Below, one piece after another: positions 35,360 through 46,633 of a stretch of DNA of 64,000 bases. A model generated the notes under the pieces. It ran no database searches. It saw nothing but the letters and a program-made list of their open reading frames with translations, and was not told the DNA's origin. The translations under genes and the position numbers were made by a program. Each line of letters begins with the position of its first letter. Position 1 is the first letter of the stretch. This DNA is from Lobosporangium transversale (Eukaryota; Mortierellomycota; Mortierellomycetes; Mortierellales; Mortierellaceae), in the NCBI RefSeq assembly GCF_002105155.1, contig NW_019029019.1, forward strand, positions 1 through 64,000, written 5' to 3'.

Positions 35360-38300
35360 GTGTGTCTCTCAAGACTAGATCCTTTTGCAGAAGCCTTTCA
35401 CTGCGGCAGTTGCTTCGTGGGCGACATCTTGAAGACATTCTTGAGAGGCATTTCTTGATCTTTCGTCTCAAGTTGTCTGTCAGATATCTGAATCGGACGC
35501 AAAGTAGTTTTATATACATCCATTCAGCTATTCATAACCCAAAACTTAAGCGATCGCGTGCTTGGGCTTCATGAGAGACTATAGGAGAGCAAACACAGTT
35601 TCCCTCCAAAACTCGACGGTTACTAAAGACCACGATATGCTCAATAAATGCATCTATTTTTTATTCTATTGTAGTTTTTTTTTTTTTTTTCTCTTACCGA
35701 AGACACCACATTCTTTTACCAAGCAGAATTTCTATGTGGTCTCGGTTCGTTGATCCTAAGCCATTGCTCTACAATCCATATCGCTTCTTCAAGTCCTTCC
35801 GCTCCACGACGATCATGGCTGGATTTTTAGATGTTCTAGGTCTTTCGGTTCTGATAGTTTATCTAATCAAGCTGAGAAAGTCCTGCTTAATCCTAACATC
35901 GTCCACGATTTTGTGTGTCCCAGGATAACTGCCATCTCTTCACTGCTTGATAAGACGCCCTTCAAATTTAAACCCTTCAGACACGGAAATGCACATGAAT
36001 ATTGAAGGAGCTCCATTCTGTAGATACTGCCCTGTCGTCTTCACCGTTGGCCCTGCAGCTATGAGGATTGGGATGTAAGCTCTGCAACTTTAGACACTTT
36101 CGAGCTAGTATCCCCCAACAAGCGCCGTTGATTAAGGATTAAGAGGCCTGCGAAGTGATACGGTCTTTGGCCATATGCAGAATAGAGTAAAGATACTTGT
36201 GTCGCTCAAAGACATTTACTTCAAACTGATACAAAGCAGCAAGTACAGACCAGTTTTATTTATCGCACGCAAGGTGATAATATAGGGACTCTCCAAAGCT
36301 CCAATCCCAAGGGTAACTATGAGTCTCGGTCATTGAAGGAACATTCAGTCTGTCGTATGGGGCTATGGAACTTGGTTAGATGAGTAAGTCAGATGAACAA
36401 ACTCGACAGTGCTATGGTCTGTATGATCTGAAGAGCCACACCCTGGCAATGGTAGGCATTCGTCGAGATGGTATGATACGTGGTACTTGATCAAAGACTA
36501 TAATGATAAGAGCCATGGCAAAGCAATGTGGAAAACCTTACAGACACGTTGACAATTTCTGTAATATTTTTCGTCAACAAGAATGCTCATGTTTTCAGGT
36601 AATTGGACTAATTCAGAAATGGTCAATGGCTGAAGATGCATGTTGCGATGGCATTGTTGAAATGGGGGCGCCCATTCAATGACTTTAAGAAAAAATCGCC
36701 TGAACAAGGCTGAAGATGTTATTGATGAGTGCAGATGTTTCAATTTGGTGGCGCACTTGCCAAGACAAGACAAACGAGACAAGACAAACGAGACAAGACA
36801 AACGAGACAAGACAACGAGCTCGATACACAGTTCTGCAGGTCTAAGAAAGTGGGCAGAAAAAGGAGATCCCATGCTGGCCTTGCGACAAAGACTTGGACT
36901 CTAGAGAAAGGACAATAAAAGCTGCGGCTTTCTCATTATGAAGTCACCATTGCCATATAAACATGACGATGCCAGAAAGATCTTTTTTTTATTTCCATTT
37001 TGACACCCATAATGGGCAGTAGAGTGTTGATGGGTAGTTGTGCATAAATAAATAACAAAAAGACACCAGACTCTTCGCCTGTCTGCCGCGAAGCAGACAG
37101 CCCAGGGCGCACCACGTGGAGGTGGTCTGGTTGCGCGCCCCCCGGTCCATAAACCCTAGAGCAGTCTACCGACACGCCCGTCGCAGGGCCCAACCCGCCA
37201 TCCAACCTACAGCGTCCTGCAGGCTGCAAATGGAGTCCGTTGGACATTGGCTAGTACTCTCGAGCGCACTAACTCAACGCTTTGGAGGCCGTTACACCGT
37301 TACAGATTCAAAAGAGAAAGGAAAGAGAGGCCTTTTTATACGTTGTCAGGACCTAGTGGCTTGCTTTCTTTCATCTGTCACCAACCTTTGACATGGTCGA
37401 TCGATTGTGGGACCTTTTTTCCGTATGAAAAGCGCTTCGCAATTTGGAGGTTTTTTCATCTTTTTTCAACAAAGTGCAGTCCCATTTCCCCTCTAATGCT
37501 ATTGAATGAAAACCCATTTAATTTCTCTTCATCCTCTGAAATATCCAACAAGCATCCATCTGGCTACAATCCCATCTGCCTTTGACAATCAACAGCATCC
37601 TGGCTCTTTTTATTTTTATTTTCGTTTGCAGCTCTTTGCTGCGTGGTCTGTGCTCTCATACCAACAGAGTTTGTTTGTTTGCTTGTTTTGGTAAGATTGC
37701 AAGACAACAAAGAGAGCAGAGAGTGGGCGGAGTGGGGTGAATATATTTTACTGCACTATGACGCAGAGATGTAGATGTGCGTAGTCGCAACCTTAAACAA
37801 AGCTATCCCGAGAAACACATTGTCTTGCCTGTCTTACTGCTTTGAGGAACTGCATTGTCAGGATTGTCAGGATTGTCAGGATTGTCAGGGTGGTCGGGAT
37901 TGTCAGGATTGTTAGGATTATTAGGATTGCGATAGAAAAGGTAGACAGTATCGCAGCATTGCACCATGTTTATTAGATATTTCACACCGTCAAGCCATTT
38001 TTGATTACAACTCACAACAATTGACTGCGGATGAAAAAGAAAAAAAAAAAAAAAAAATTACATACCAAGTTGCCTATCCACTTCTCGTCTAACATTGGTG
38101 GCAAAAGAAATCAAAGCACTAAACTCAGGTCTAATCTTCCTGAACCTTCTTCACCATCATCGCTAAATGTTTAATTAGCATGCAATTGCCATTTGTTCAC
38201 TCCTGTCTCATTGCATTGATTGTAGAAAAAGAAAATAGTCCTTTATGTATTTTTGTTTTTGTTTCATGAGGCTTTGGACCAAGAAGTGGATCCGCTGCAA

Positions 38301-38384
38301 TAATGTTCTGTAAAGCTGAATGGACTTTATCGCTTCTTTCTTCACCTCTTGGTCTTACTTGGTCACTTCTCTTCCGCTTCTCTC
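35360..38384. other. Right-arm DNA upstream of the LRR gene
   Basis: Mirror image of 24709-27732 with the same tandem repeats, GC-rich block and F-box-like fragment. No additional gene. The T-tract at 35676-35690 mirrors the A-tract of the left arm. Confidence 0.5.
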
Positions 38385-38430
38385 TCGCTTCTCTCTCGCT
38401 TCTCTCTCGCTTCTCTCTCGCTTCTTGATC
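38378..38430 (+). repeat. Tandem repeat (TTCTCTCTCGC) at the right edge of the inverted repeat
   Basis: About five units of 11 bp. The equivalent place in the left arm (about 24700) has a single unit, so arm homology stops within this array. Confidence 0.8.
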
Positions 38431-38719
38431 TGTCTCTCTTAACCACCTCTCTCTTCACTTCTTGCACGCCGCCTCTCTACAACCAATCCGCGACGAGTCC
38501 CAGTAAGACATCTCCGCTGCCAAAGTAATGCCGCCATAAGTTCGTATACTATATATTTATAATTGGAAGACCTTACTACCAATGCCAGAACTAAACATCA
38601 AAGTGTCCATGGATCCTGCAGTTATCTCCCATATCTTTGTTCATATCCCTCACTTTTAGCACAGAGGGTGAGCGCTAGAAAAAACACAGCCTACTGAAGC
38701 TGCTACGTCAAAGCAGCAG

Positions 38720-39030
38720 CATGAGCTGATTAGTATCGTAATTCCTTTTATGTATCGTCCAAAGGATGATTACCTGCACGGGATATTTAATGCGATGGAA
38801 GTAAACGAAAAATCACCAGCTCAGCTCCTATTAGATGTGTTCAATTCGGATAATCAGACCATTGAAGAAGTATTCAGAGCTTTTACAAAAACAAAGGCCT
38901 GCCTCCATAGTCAGGATCTGGGCCTTGCGATTAAAACCCGAAGGGGCTTACAATGGATATGGCGATTTCTCTGAGGCCGGAAAGATATTGTTGTTGAGGA
39001 TGCAAAAAGCGAGCTCAAGGAGCTTACTTG
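38720..39030 (+). pseudogene. Fragment of an unassigned accessory gene
   Basis: A readable segment (FMYRPKDDYLHGIFNAMEV...PAQLLLDVF...LHSQDLGLAI, then PEGAYNGYGDFSEAGK, then VVEDAKSELKEL) continues only by changing frame twice, near 38935 and 38985, and then meets a stop. It looks like the end of a once-coding sequence. I do not recognise the family. Confidence 0.35.
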
Positions 39031-41624
39031 AGTCGACGACCTGAGGCTCCCAACCAACAATCTGTTCCCCACAGTGGTTCAGAAAATATCATTAAGTTAC
39101 TGCTAAACCCTCCACTCCAACCCCTCTATCAGCCTACTTTGGACCACAGCCTCCTCCACAATAAGGGGTAAAGCCCATAAATATCACGCTATTGCTAACA
39201 TAGATCCTGTACATTAATTGCCCAATTGTTCGGGCAGAGTTGCGGCCAAAATGTAGATATTTGGAGCTTGAATTCTCCCCTTTAGATATACAGATATCGG
39301 TAGTAGACGCTGAGGAGCCAAGCGTTGGCTCTCAATAAACCCCTCTTCTTTATCCATCTAAAGACTGAAATGGCCATAACCCTGTGCTTGCTCTTCATAG
39401 CTGTTTATTTTAGCAGTTGTCTTGCTTAAATTAACCGCAACATGAAATGTCTATTGAAGACGTAAAAAAAGTAACGAGAGGTCATTGTGACGTTATCAGA
39501 CCTTTATTTAAGTTGCTTACTCTCATGTTCCTGTCTTCTGTTTTCAACGACCTTCTCAGAACCAAAATTTGATTGCAGCATTGCAATTACATGACTCGTA
39601 TCTGCATTCCGTGCAATAGTGGCAACCATGACAAACAGCCCTTAAATACAAGGTCTGTTTTTATTTGTTTTACCTTTTTATGAATATTATTATTTTTTAT
39701 TAACCCTCCATCGCTGTTGCTGATAGCGGGCCTAAACGAGGACATGTGGCATTTGTGATCGCTCAGGACACAACTGAAGCACATGTCCAGGCAATGAAGG
39801 GTGAGTTCCATATTCAATATTTCAATTGTGTCATCATCGCTAATACATTTTTATTAATCCTAAACTTTTATTCTCTGTTGCAATGGCATAGTTAGTGTCC
39901 CCTGTAAGCGAATCGAGCCTATGGCGGTCTGCAGGCGGAGTGTTAACCTTGGCCGCCTTGGTGAAAGTGAAAGACCTGTGTGAAGGCGAAGGTAAACTAA
40001 TCTTTTGTTTACATTCTATTATACTTTCAATCTTTGTGGTGTGATTGTATATATTTATTTAGGGTCTGTCAAAGACAGATAATAGGATTGCAAGGTACGG
40101 TAAGTGTGGCAGGAACTTGGATAAAGGTATATGGGTAGTTTTTATTACAGGCTGAGGTTTTCTGTATTAAATGGCGATGGCGTTTGTACTTCTACGTCCT
40201 TGAGCTGAATTGCACACATATTATATTAACTATTGATAACTACCAGTATACAGGGTTGCCAATAAACACCTAAGCACCTCAGCATTGCCTTTAAGATTAC
40301 GATCACCCATAAGTATGGTAAAATGCGCTGTCCTCGTAACAGAAGCCCTAGAGGGACGATCGACCAAAGCAATGATGGGGTTTCTAAACCTATTTTTGCT
40401 AGTGTTCATTTAAATAAAGCCTTGTGTTAGGAGACCCTTACGAGGGTCTGTTATACAGTTCAATGTTATCAAGCATGTCACTGACTCTTGATCCTTGTAT
40501 ATAAAGCCCTATTGCTTATCTTCTGCTTTGTAGACATGATGGCTTGTTCGGTAGATGATAAGTAAGAGGAAGTGTATATATGTATATATATATATATACT
40601 ATAGCTGAATTTTTCAAGCAGTATTGGTTAGTTCAGAAAGTGACATTGTCTTCGACCGGTGGAAGCGGAGAATGGTTTATCTCGTATATAAAATAAAAGA
40701 GAGCAAAAAGGAGGATTCATTGTCTACATTTACACCACCAATAGAAGCAAGGGACGACATACCTTTCTGGCTCATGATTCCCGCGCGGTGTTTTTTTTTT
40801 TTTTTTTTTTTTGTTAAATGTAAACAACATTATGGCTAGCCATTTACTCGGAGATCTCCTTCCTAAAAGCGTGCTCAAAAAGACCTAGCATGGACAAAGG
40901 TCGATCATTCTATCAAAAGTTTTTTTTTTTTTTGATTTCGTCCATCAAACAAATATAAAAAAGAAAAGATGGATTGATCCAAGAGTCCGTGGCAAAAAGT
41001 TTAAAAAAAAAAAAAAGAGAGAGATGGACTTAATCAGTTTTTTAAGAAAAAATTTTTAACAGATTGCTCGTACTCGAGTGAAAGCAGCCAAAAACCGATT
41101 GGAACAATGCATTCCGCAATTACAACGAAAAAGGCCTAGAGGGGCCATGCTCTTTAGCCTGGATATGGTAACACATCTAGTCCAGTGAGTAAAGTAAACA
41201 GAAACTCTGCTCTTGAAAAAGTATGTTTGCCATAGAATAAAGAAAAAATTAGACCCCGATCTGATAGGGACATAATATACATGTTAATAATGCGTCAATA
41301 ATCTATCCACGTCCAGGGCCATCATCATAAACAATTGTTACTGCATGCATGCGTACATCCATGTGCATTTGCTAGTCTATAATTCATACCTTATGATTTG
41401 AGCAAGGGTATGGACAATGCAACAATGTCCGACAAGGGCAGAGCGGCGTTGCAATACTGTGGCTGCTCGCTTACTTACTTGTTGTATGCATGTTCATGTA
41501 TATATTCTTTTATATTATTTTATTTTAATTTTTTTTCTTATCGAAAATGAATATAAAGCGCTCATGAACATCTCTCTTCATTTTGCTCTTGCATCCTCTT
41601 TACGTTTCTTCTCTTTGGTCGTAT

Positions 41625-41656
<32 letters not shown>

Positions 41657-41781
41657 CTACCTCGCTTTCTTTTTCGGCAACGACCCTTGTACAAATATAG
41701 CCATAACTCTCTCTTCCTCCTCAGTCATTTGTATATAATTTTAACGATTTTCATTCACAGAGAGATTAATCAAATACTACC
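39031..41781. other. Intergenic region left of ferric reductase B
   Basis: No supportable gene. The first roughly 1.7 kb has ordinary composition with only short, motif-free frames, and may be eroded accessory DNA. From about 40790 homopolymers return (T-tracts at about 40792-40812, 40920-40933 and 41629-41656), as in the core regions. An ATCTGATAG motif lies at 41259-41267, about 515 bp upstream of the ferric reductase start. Confidence 0.5.
41259..41267 (+). promoter_or_regulatory. ATCTGATAG motif upstream of ferric reductase B
   Basis: It differs in the last base from the ATCWGATAA site of fungal iron-sensing GATA repressors, and lies in the likely promoter of an iron-uptake-type gene. 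Suggestive only. Confidence 0.25.
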
Positions 41782-44367
41782 ATGATCTCTATTTCAACCC
41801 TCATTATCAGCGCCTGTCTGGCTGTGTTCTCAGTATGGTTATTTGCAGATTACTTTATTCTCTGGAGAGCAAAGATAAAGTCACATTTTGTTTGGAACGA
41901 GATGGACATTTACTGGTCCCTTGTCTGTTTGCTACCTATCCTATTGGGTCACTTCATCACCATCTGGGGGAACTACTTCCGCGCAACGAACCATTTCCAG
42001 CATTCAATCTCAAAAGTCACCACTCCTGCAACAGAGAAGCAGCGCATCTCGTTCTGGGAGCGCCATGATTCATACTTTGGGTACACGACCAAGTTTTGGT
42101 GGCTGGTCGGTCTGGTCGTCACAATGAACATTTACTGGTTCATCCTGACAACGGTCCTGAGCAGGGATGCGTACGTCGAGACCTATGGTTATATCCAGGG
42201 CAATCTCCGTTCCATCGCCTATGGTAGTTCTCAAGCTGTACTGCTTGATACATCCCTCATCCTCTTCCTGGTGCTCCGTCGGTCGATGCTTCATGCCCTC
42301 GGCTTTACTTATCCAGAGATTATCCCTCTCCATCGTTGGCTTGGTGTTTCCATGCTTGTCTGGTCTACAATCCATGTAGCATTTTATAGCGCCTGGCTGA
42401 TCATGGAAGGCAAGTTTGTCAGCGACATTGCATTCACTGATAAGTCCCGTGGTACCCGCAACATGCCTGGAGTCTTTGCATGGGTATGTATCTCACTTTT
42501 TTTTTTTTTTTTTTTTTTTTTTTTCCGTATTGGGCTCCAACTTATTAATCCTGATCTGACTTTCTTCCCTTGCAAAATATACGAATTGGTGTTCACCTTG
42601 ATCCGCTAGATCGGAGTCGTTATAATGTCCTTCTTTGCGCTGCCCCAATTCCGTCGATGGGTTTATCCAGTCTTCGTCTACGTCCATCGGGCAGGCACTT
42701 TTGTTTTCTTCATTGGTCTCATTATGCATTACCCTTCGTACATGCTTTGGTACTACATGCTTCCAGGATTCATCCTCTTCCTTATCGACCGCTTCGTCCC
42801 TAGGATCATCCAAGCACGTACAATCGATCCCATGGCCACCTGTGCTCTTAACACTGACGCCGACATCATCCGTGTCAAGTTTACATCACCAGAACCCATG
42901 AAGCCATATTATCCCGGTGATTACATTACAGTTCAGATCCCTGGTATGGGCCAGATCTTTCATCCATTCACTATTGCCTCGTACTGGCCCGAGGACCCTT
43001 ACTCCATGACCCTGTATATGCGTGTCTTTAATGACTCCAAATGGAGCTGGACCAAGAAGCTTTCCGAACGCTGCGGTACGGATGACAGACCCATTCTGAT
43101 CCATACCAATGTCGAAGGTGTCTTTGGTGACCGTCGTCATGACTATCTCAAGTCTGAAACCATGGTCATCTTCGTTGCCGGCGCTGCCATCACAACCTTT
43201 ATGGCCTTGATCAAAGCCGTTGCTGCCCAAATAGCTGCTTCAAATGACCCGCTCCGCATGCAGCTTCACTTGGTTTGTACATTTCGCACCCGCAGTGAGC
43301 TCCATGCCTACGGGTCATTTTTGCATCAGATCACACGCGATCCTCGTTTTACCTCTTGGCTACATGTTCAAATATTTGTCTCTCGCCCTGACAAGCCCAA
43401 GACTCTGATGGGTGCCCATGCTTACGTTGTCAAGAACGATATCCAAGTTCCAAGCCAAATCAAGAAAAAAGATGGCAAGAATTTCCTCCAGCGTACCGGA
43501 ACCAGACTAAAGCGCGCTCTTTCGGGCCGTACTGCAGTCAATGCCCCCGCACCCATCATGACGTCTGTGGTAGTGGAGAATGCTGGCGAAAGTTTGGAGC
43601 GATTCAGCTCTGCAAAGCCCACTGCTGAAACACTAGACGACATGAAGAGAAATCCTTCAATTGCTGCTGTTATGATTGACCCTTCATCCATGTCTCCATC
43701 ATCTTCACCCTCAATCGAAATAAATCCCATTTCTGAAAAGCCCAGCAGAGCCATGACATACCATGACCAAGCTTTGCCAACGTTTCAGGCTTCGAATGCG
43801 GATGCAGTCTCCAAGAGGCTGGCCCTACTGGACCTCTTTACAAGTGCATTGTTAGTTCTTGTGCCCATGGCCTTTTACTATGGTATGCGTGCTGCCCGGT
43901 TCGAGGGCCAACCGCAATGGTGTCTAACTACCAAGAGCAAAGACAAGTGGACAATCTTTGTCTGCCATTGGACAAATGCCTTAGTCCCTGGTCTTGTTCA
44001 TACAATCGCCATGCTTGCTCTTGGCTACTTTGGCATTGCTGTAGCCAAGAAGATCCATATGCGTCACCACCAGTGTGCTTCTAACAACATCGCCAAGGAT
44101 ATTGAAATATCTGGGGCTCATTCCGAGAAGCAATCGGTTGAGGGCGGTAACTGGGATGAAGGAGATGTCGTCTACACACGAGGCCGTATGGATGTCCGTA
44201 AACAGATCCAAGCCCTGGTGGATCAGGGTGTGGGTATGAAAGAAAATGGAGAAGGGCTGACTACTGTCTTTGCTGGTGGGCCCGAGGGTTTTGTTAACAT
44301 GATTGAGAACCAGGTCAAGAAGGCAGCGTGGGTCGTCGATTTTAATCGTGAAACTTGGGCACCTTGA
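41782..44367 (+). CDS. Ferric-chelate reductase (FRE/NOX superfamily), copy B
   Basis: Exons 41782-42483 and 42610-44367, phase-0 intron of 126 bp with a long T-tract, 819 aa from ATG 41782. Predicted role as for copy A: NADPH to FAD to two haems to extracellular metal chelates. Haem ligands His184/His198 (HRWLG) and His260/His274 keep the H-x13-H spacing. The FAD motif HPFTIAS, the nucleotide-binding AGAAITTF and the C-terminal FAGGPEGF and ETWAP are present. It shares with copy A the long insertion with two hydrophobic segments in the NADPH half (LDLFTSALLVLVPMAFYY and LVPGLVHTIAMLALGYFGIA). Its single intron matches intron 2 of copy A; intron 1 of copy A is absent here. Linker and insertion sequences differ most between the two, so the duplication is old compared with the inverted repeats. 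Confidence 0.87.
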
Positions 44368-44456
44368 ACGAAAAAAAAAGAACAACAATGCCGCATCCTT
44401 TGTATAATATCGACTATAATTCGCTTCAGTATATATTTCACAGTATTTTTATCCCA

Positions 44457-44490
<34 letters not shown>

Positions 44491-44606
44491 CAAACAAGAA
44501 AATGTAGTATACTAATGTTGTCAATTAGTAAAAGCTCCCACTGCGGCTTCTACGGCTATGAAAATTATTTTACTTTTTATATCTATTTATTTATTTACTT
44601 ATTATT

Positions 44607-45499
44607 TTACATCCTACGCTTTTCTTGCTTTTGTGTCCGTCGCCTTTCTTTTTCCTGTGCCAGCCGTTGTTTCTCCAAAGCCAATTTGTTCCTTTCCTTT
44701 TCATTCTCGCTCGCTTTCTTCATCTCTGCCCTTCGTTGAGCCTCCTTCTGTTTCACAATGTCAGCGTTGGTATTGGCCATAAGTAAAGGATCGGAGGACG
44801 AGGTTTTGGGCCCTGAACTACTAGCGGATCGATCTTTATAACGGATTTCCATCTCTCCATCTTCACCCTCCACCATTTCATCCAGATCGTATGCATATTG
44901 AGCTAATAGAGCCTCACGTTTTTTGCGTTCTTCTTTGGTCATGTTCTTGACAACATGTCGTGAGGACATCGATAGAACCTCACGACCACTTGGATTCTCA
45001 AACTCTGCCTTGAGAGCAGCCCGTTCTTTTTCTACACGCGTTTTATTATTATTATTATTATTATTAATCTTTTGATCTAGAGGTGCGATTTTTTTTTCTT
45101 CCTTATTTTCAATTACCTTTGGCTGCTTTGAGTGTTTTTTCCTTCTCTTCTTGAGCCTTCTTTGCTTCTGCTTCCTTCATTTTATTCCAAAATTGAAAAA
45201 CTTCATCAATTACGGTTTGTGTGGGTTGTTCCGTAGCATCTGCCAATAACTCTGTGATAGCTTCTACTTTTTCGGGTTCTTCCATTGTTTCCTCTTCCAC
45301 AATCCTTGCAAAATACTCTGTAATGGCCTTGAGGGAAAGGAAAAAAAAAAAGAGAGTATTAAAGATATTGTACATATTCTTTATTTTTTTATTTTTTTTT
45401 TTGGTCCGCTTATTAAAGAAAAAAAAGTACCTCATCTTCAAGACTAATAGTCGCTAGCCGCTCTGCAATAAAAGCCTCGATATTATTATTGTCCGTCAT
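44607..45499 (-). CDS. CCDC43-like coiled-coil protein
   Basis: Exons (minus strand) 45499-45431, 45327-45117 and 45076-44607, 249 aa from ATG 45499; joins are phase 0 and phase 1. The N-terminal helical part (FIAERLATISLEDEAITEYF...EAITELL) resembles the N-terminus of animal CCDC43. The middle carries the family signature EERKKREALLAQYAYDLDE (human: AALLAQYA), followed by NTNADIVKQKEAQRRAEM (human: NTNVEDVL) and a charged Lys/Glu/Arg coiled coil to the end. An Asn run (AAT repeat) starts exon 3. CCDC43 is conserved across eukaryotes and its function is poorly defined. The gene shares a 231-bp divergent promoter with COA6 and is convergent with ferric reductase B. Confidence 0.8.
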
Positions 45500-45730
45500 T
45501 ATTATATTCTATTCCCGTCTATGAAATTACTTCTGTTCTCTTGTCTCCCGCAATGTTTGTGAAGGTTGGAATCATGAGCTTGTCATTTTGTTCTGTTTTG
45601 ATTGAAAACCTACAGGTACCAAATCGGCAGTCACACATCCTTTGACTTCCTTGGACAGCCTTGTCTATCTCATTTTTCACGCACTTTCGTTTGGAAAAAA
45701 AGAAAGAGAAAAGAAAAAAAGTAGATTCCA
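45500..45730. promoter_or_regulatory. Divergent promoter region of CCDC43-like gene and COA6
   Basis: The 231 bp between the two start codons must contain both promoters. An A-rich stretch with AAAGAAA-type runs lies just upstream of the COA6 ATG. No TATA box is obvious. Confidence 0.5.
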
Positions 45731-46355
45731 ATGACTCAACAACAACAGGAAGAAAAAGTACAACATCCTTCAAGAGCTGATCGCCAAAAGTGCTGGAAGG
45801 TCCGTGATGCATTCTTTGCATGTCTAGACCAATCCAACGTCGTGGACCCTTCTTCTCCAGAAGCTGCTAATATCTGTCAGGATTTGAGAAAAAATTATCA
45901 TGATGCATGCATGAAGAGCTGGGTAATAGAACCGATTTCTTTCTCTCTCTCTCTCTCTCTTTTTTTTTTTTTTTTTTTTTTTTTTCTGTAAGAACATGGC
46001 TAGATATGAGCAGTCTTACTTAGTCTCCTTTTTTTTTTTTCTTTTCTTTTTTTATTACTAATTAGGTCGAATATTTCAATAAACGTAATGTTCAATATCA
46101 AAACATTTGGAACAAGATCAGTTGAATTGGCTATGCCCTATACAGAAAAAAAAAAAAACTATCACGGATTGATAATGGGAAAACTGACTCTCTGAATTAT
46201 CATCATTTTTTTTTTATTTATATTTTATATTTTTTCCAGGTCGAGTATTGGAAGTTGAACAAAAAGAGATGCTGGAACGTATGAGAGCACAACACAAGGC
46301 TGCGGAAGATCGTGCTGCTGAAACTGCAAAGGCGAAAACACCAAAGGCAGCATAA
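45731..46355 (+). CDS. COA6: Cytochrome c oxidase assembly factor 6
   Basis: Small twin-cysteine protein of the mitochondrial intermembrane space needed for building the copper A centre of cytochrome c oxidase. Three exons: 45731-45922, 46066-46084 and 46240-46355, 108 aa. The 19-base middle exon is required: it joins SW to VEYFNKR and then, in phase 1, to RVLEVEQKEMLERM, reproducing the family pattern SW..YF.KRR. The COX6B-type motifs are intact, with C-x9-C (CWKVRDAFFAC) and C-x10-C (CQDLRKNYHDAC). The C-terminal tail is an Ala/Lys/Glu-rich helix. Both introns contain T-tracts. It is divergent from the CCDC43-like gene and convergent with the NACHT-WD40 receptor. Confidence 0.9.
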
Positions 46356-46633
46356 AGCATAAAGCATAGGCATAGGCATAGGCATAGATATTGTGTAGTA
46401 TTAAAAAAAAAAAAAAAAAAAAAATGGAATTCATCGAAATTTCGGCCATCCAAAACTTAAACACCCTCGCCAGTCGGTTTAAACGCTTGCTTTCAGGATT
46501 TTAGTCAAGATTGGTTGGGTGCATCATACGCCTAGAAAGTAATTTGATATCTCTTAACCTCATTGCGGTATATAAACAAGCGTTCCTTACACTTTCTTCC
46601 TTATTCTAAATATCATCCTGCTTATCCATCCTC

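Larger units (their letters stand above)
31449..38384 (-). repeat. Right arm of the giant inverted repeat (about 6.9 kb)
   Basis: Inverted counterpart of 24708-31222. It is longer because its LRR array has five more 84-bp units. The outer edge at 38384 falls at the start of a TTCTCTCTCGC-type tandem repeat (38378-38430) that the left side lacks. Confidence 0.9.

Noticed and set aside
24708-38384. Inverted repeat as an assembly artefact
   Set aside because: Not excluded, but the arms differ by five LRR units, a 13-bp indel and substitutions near the centre, with unique DNA on both outer sides, which an artefactual mirror would not produce easily.
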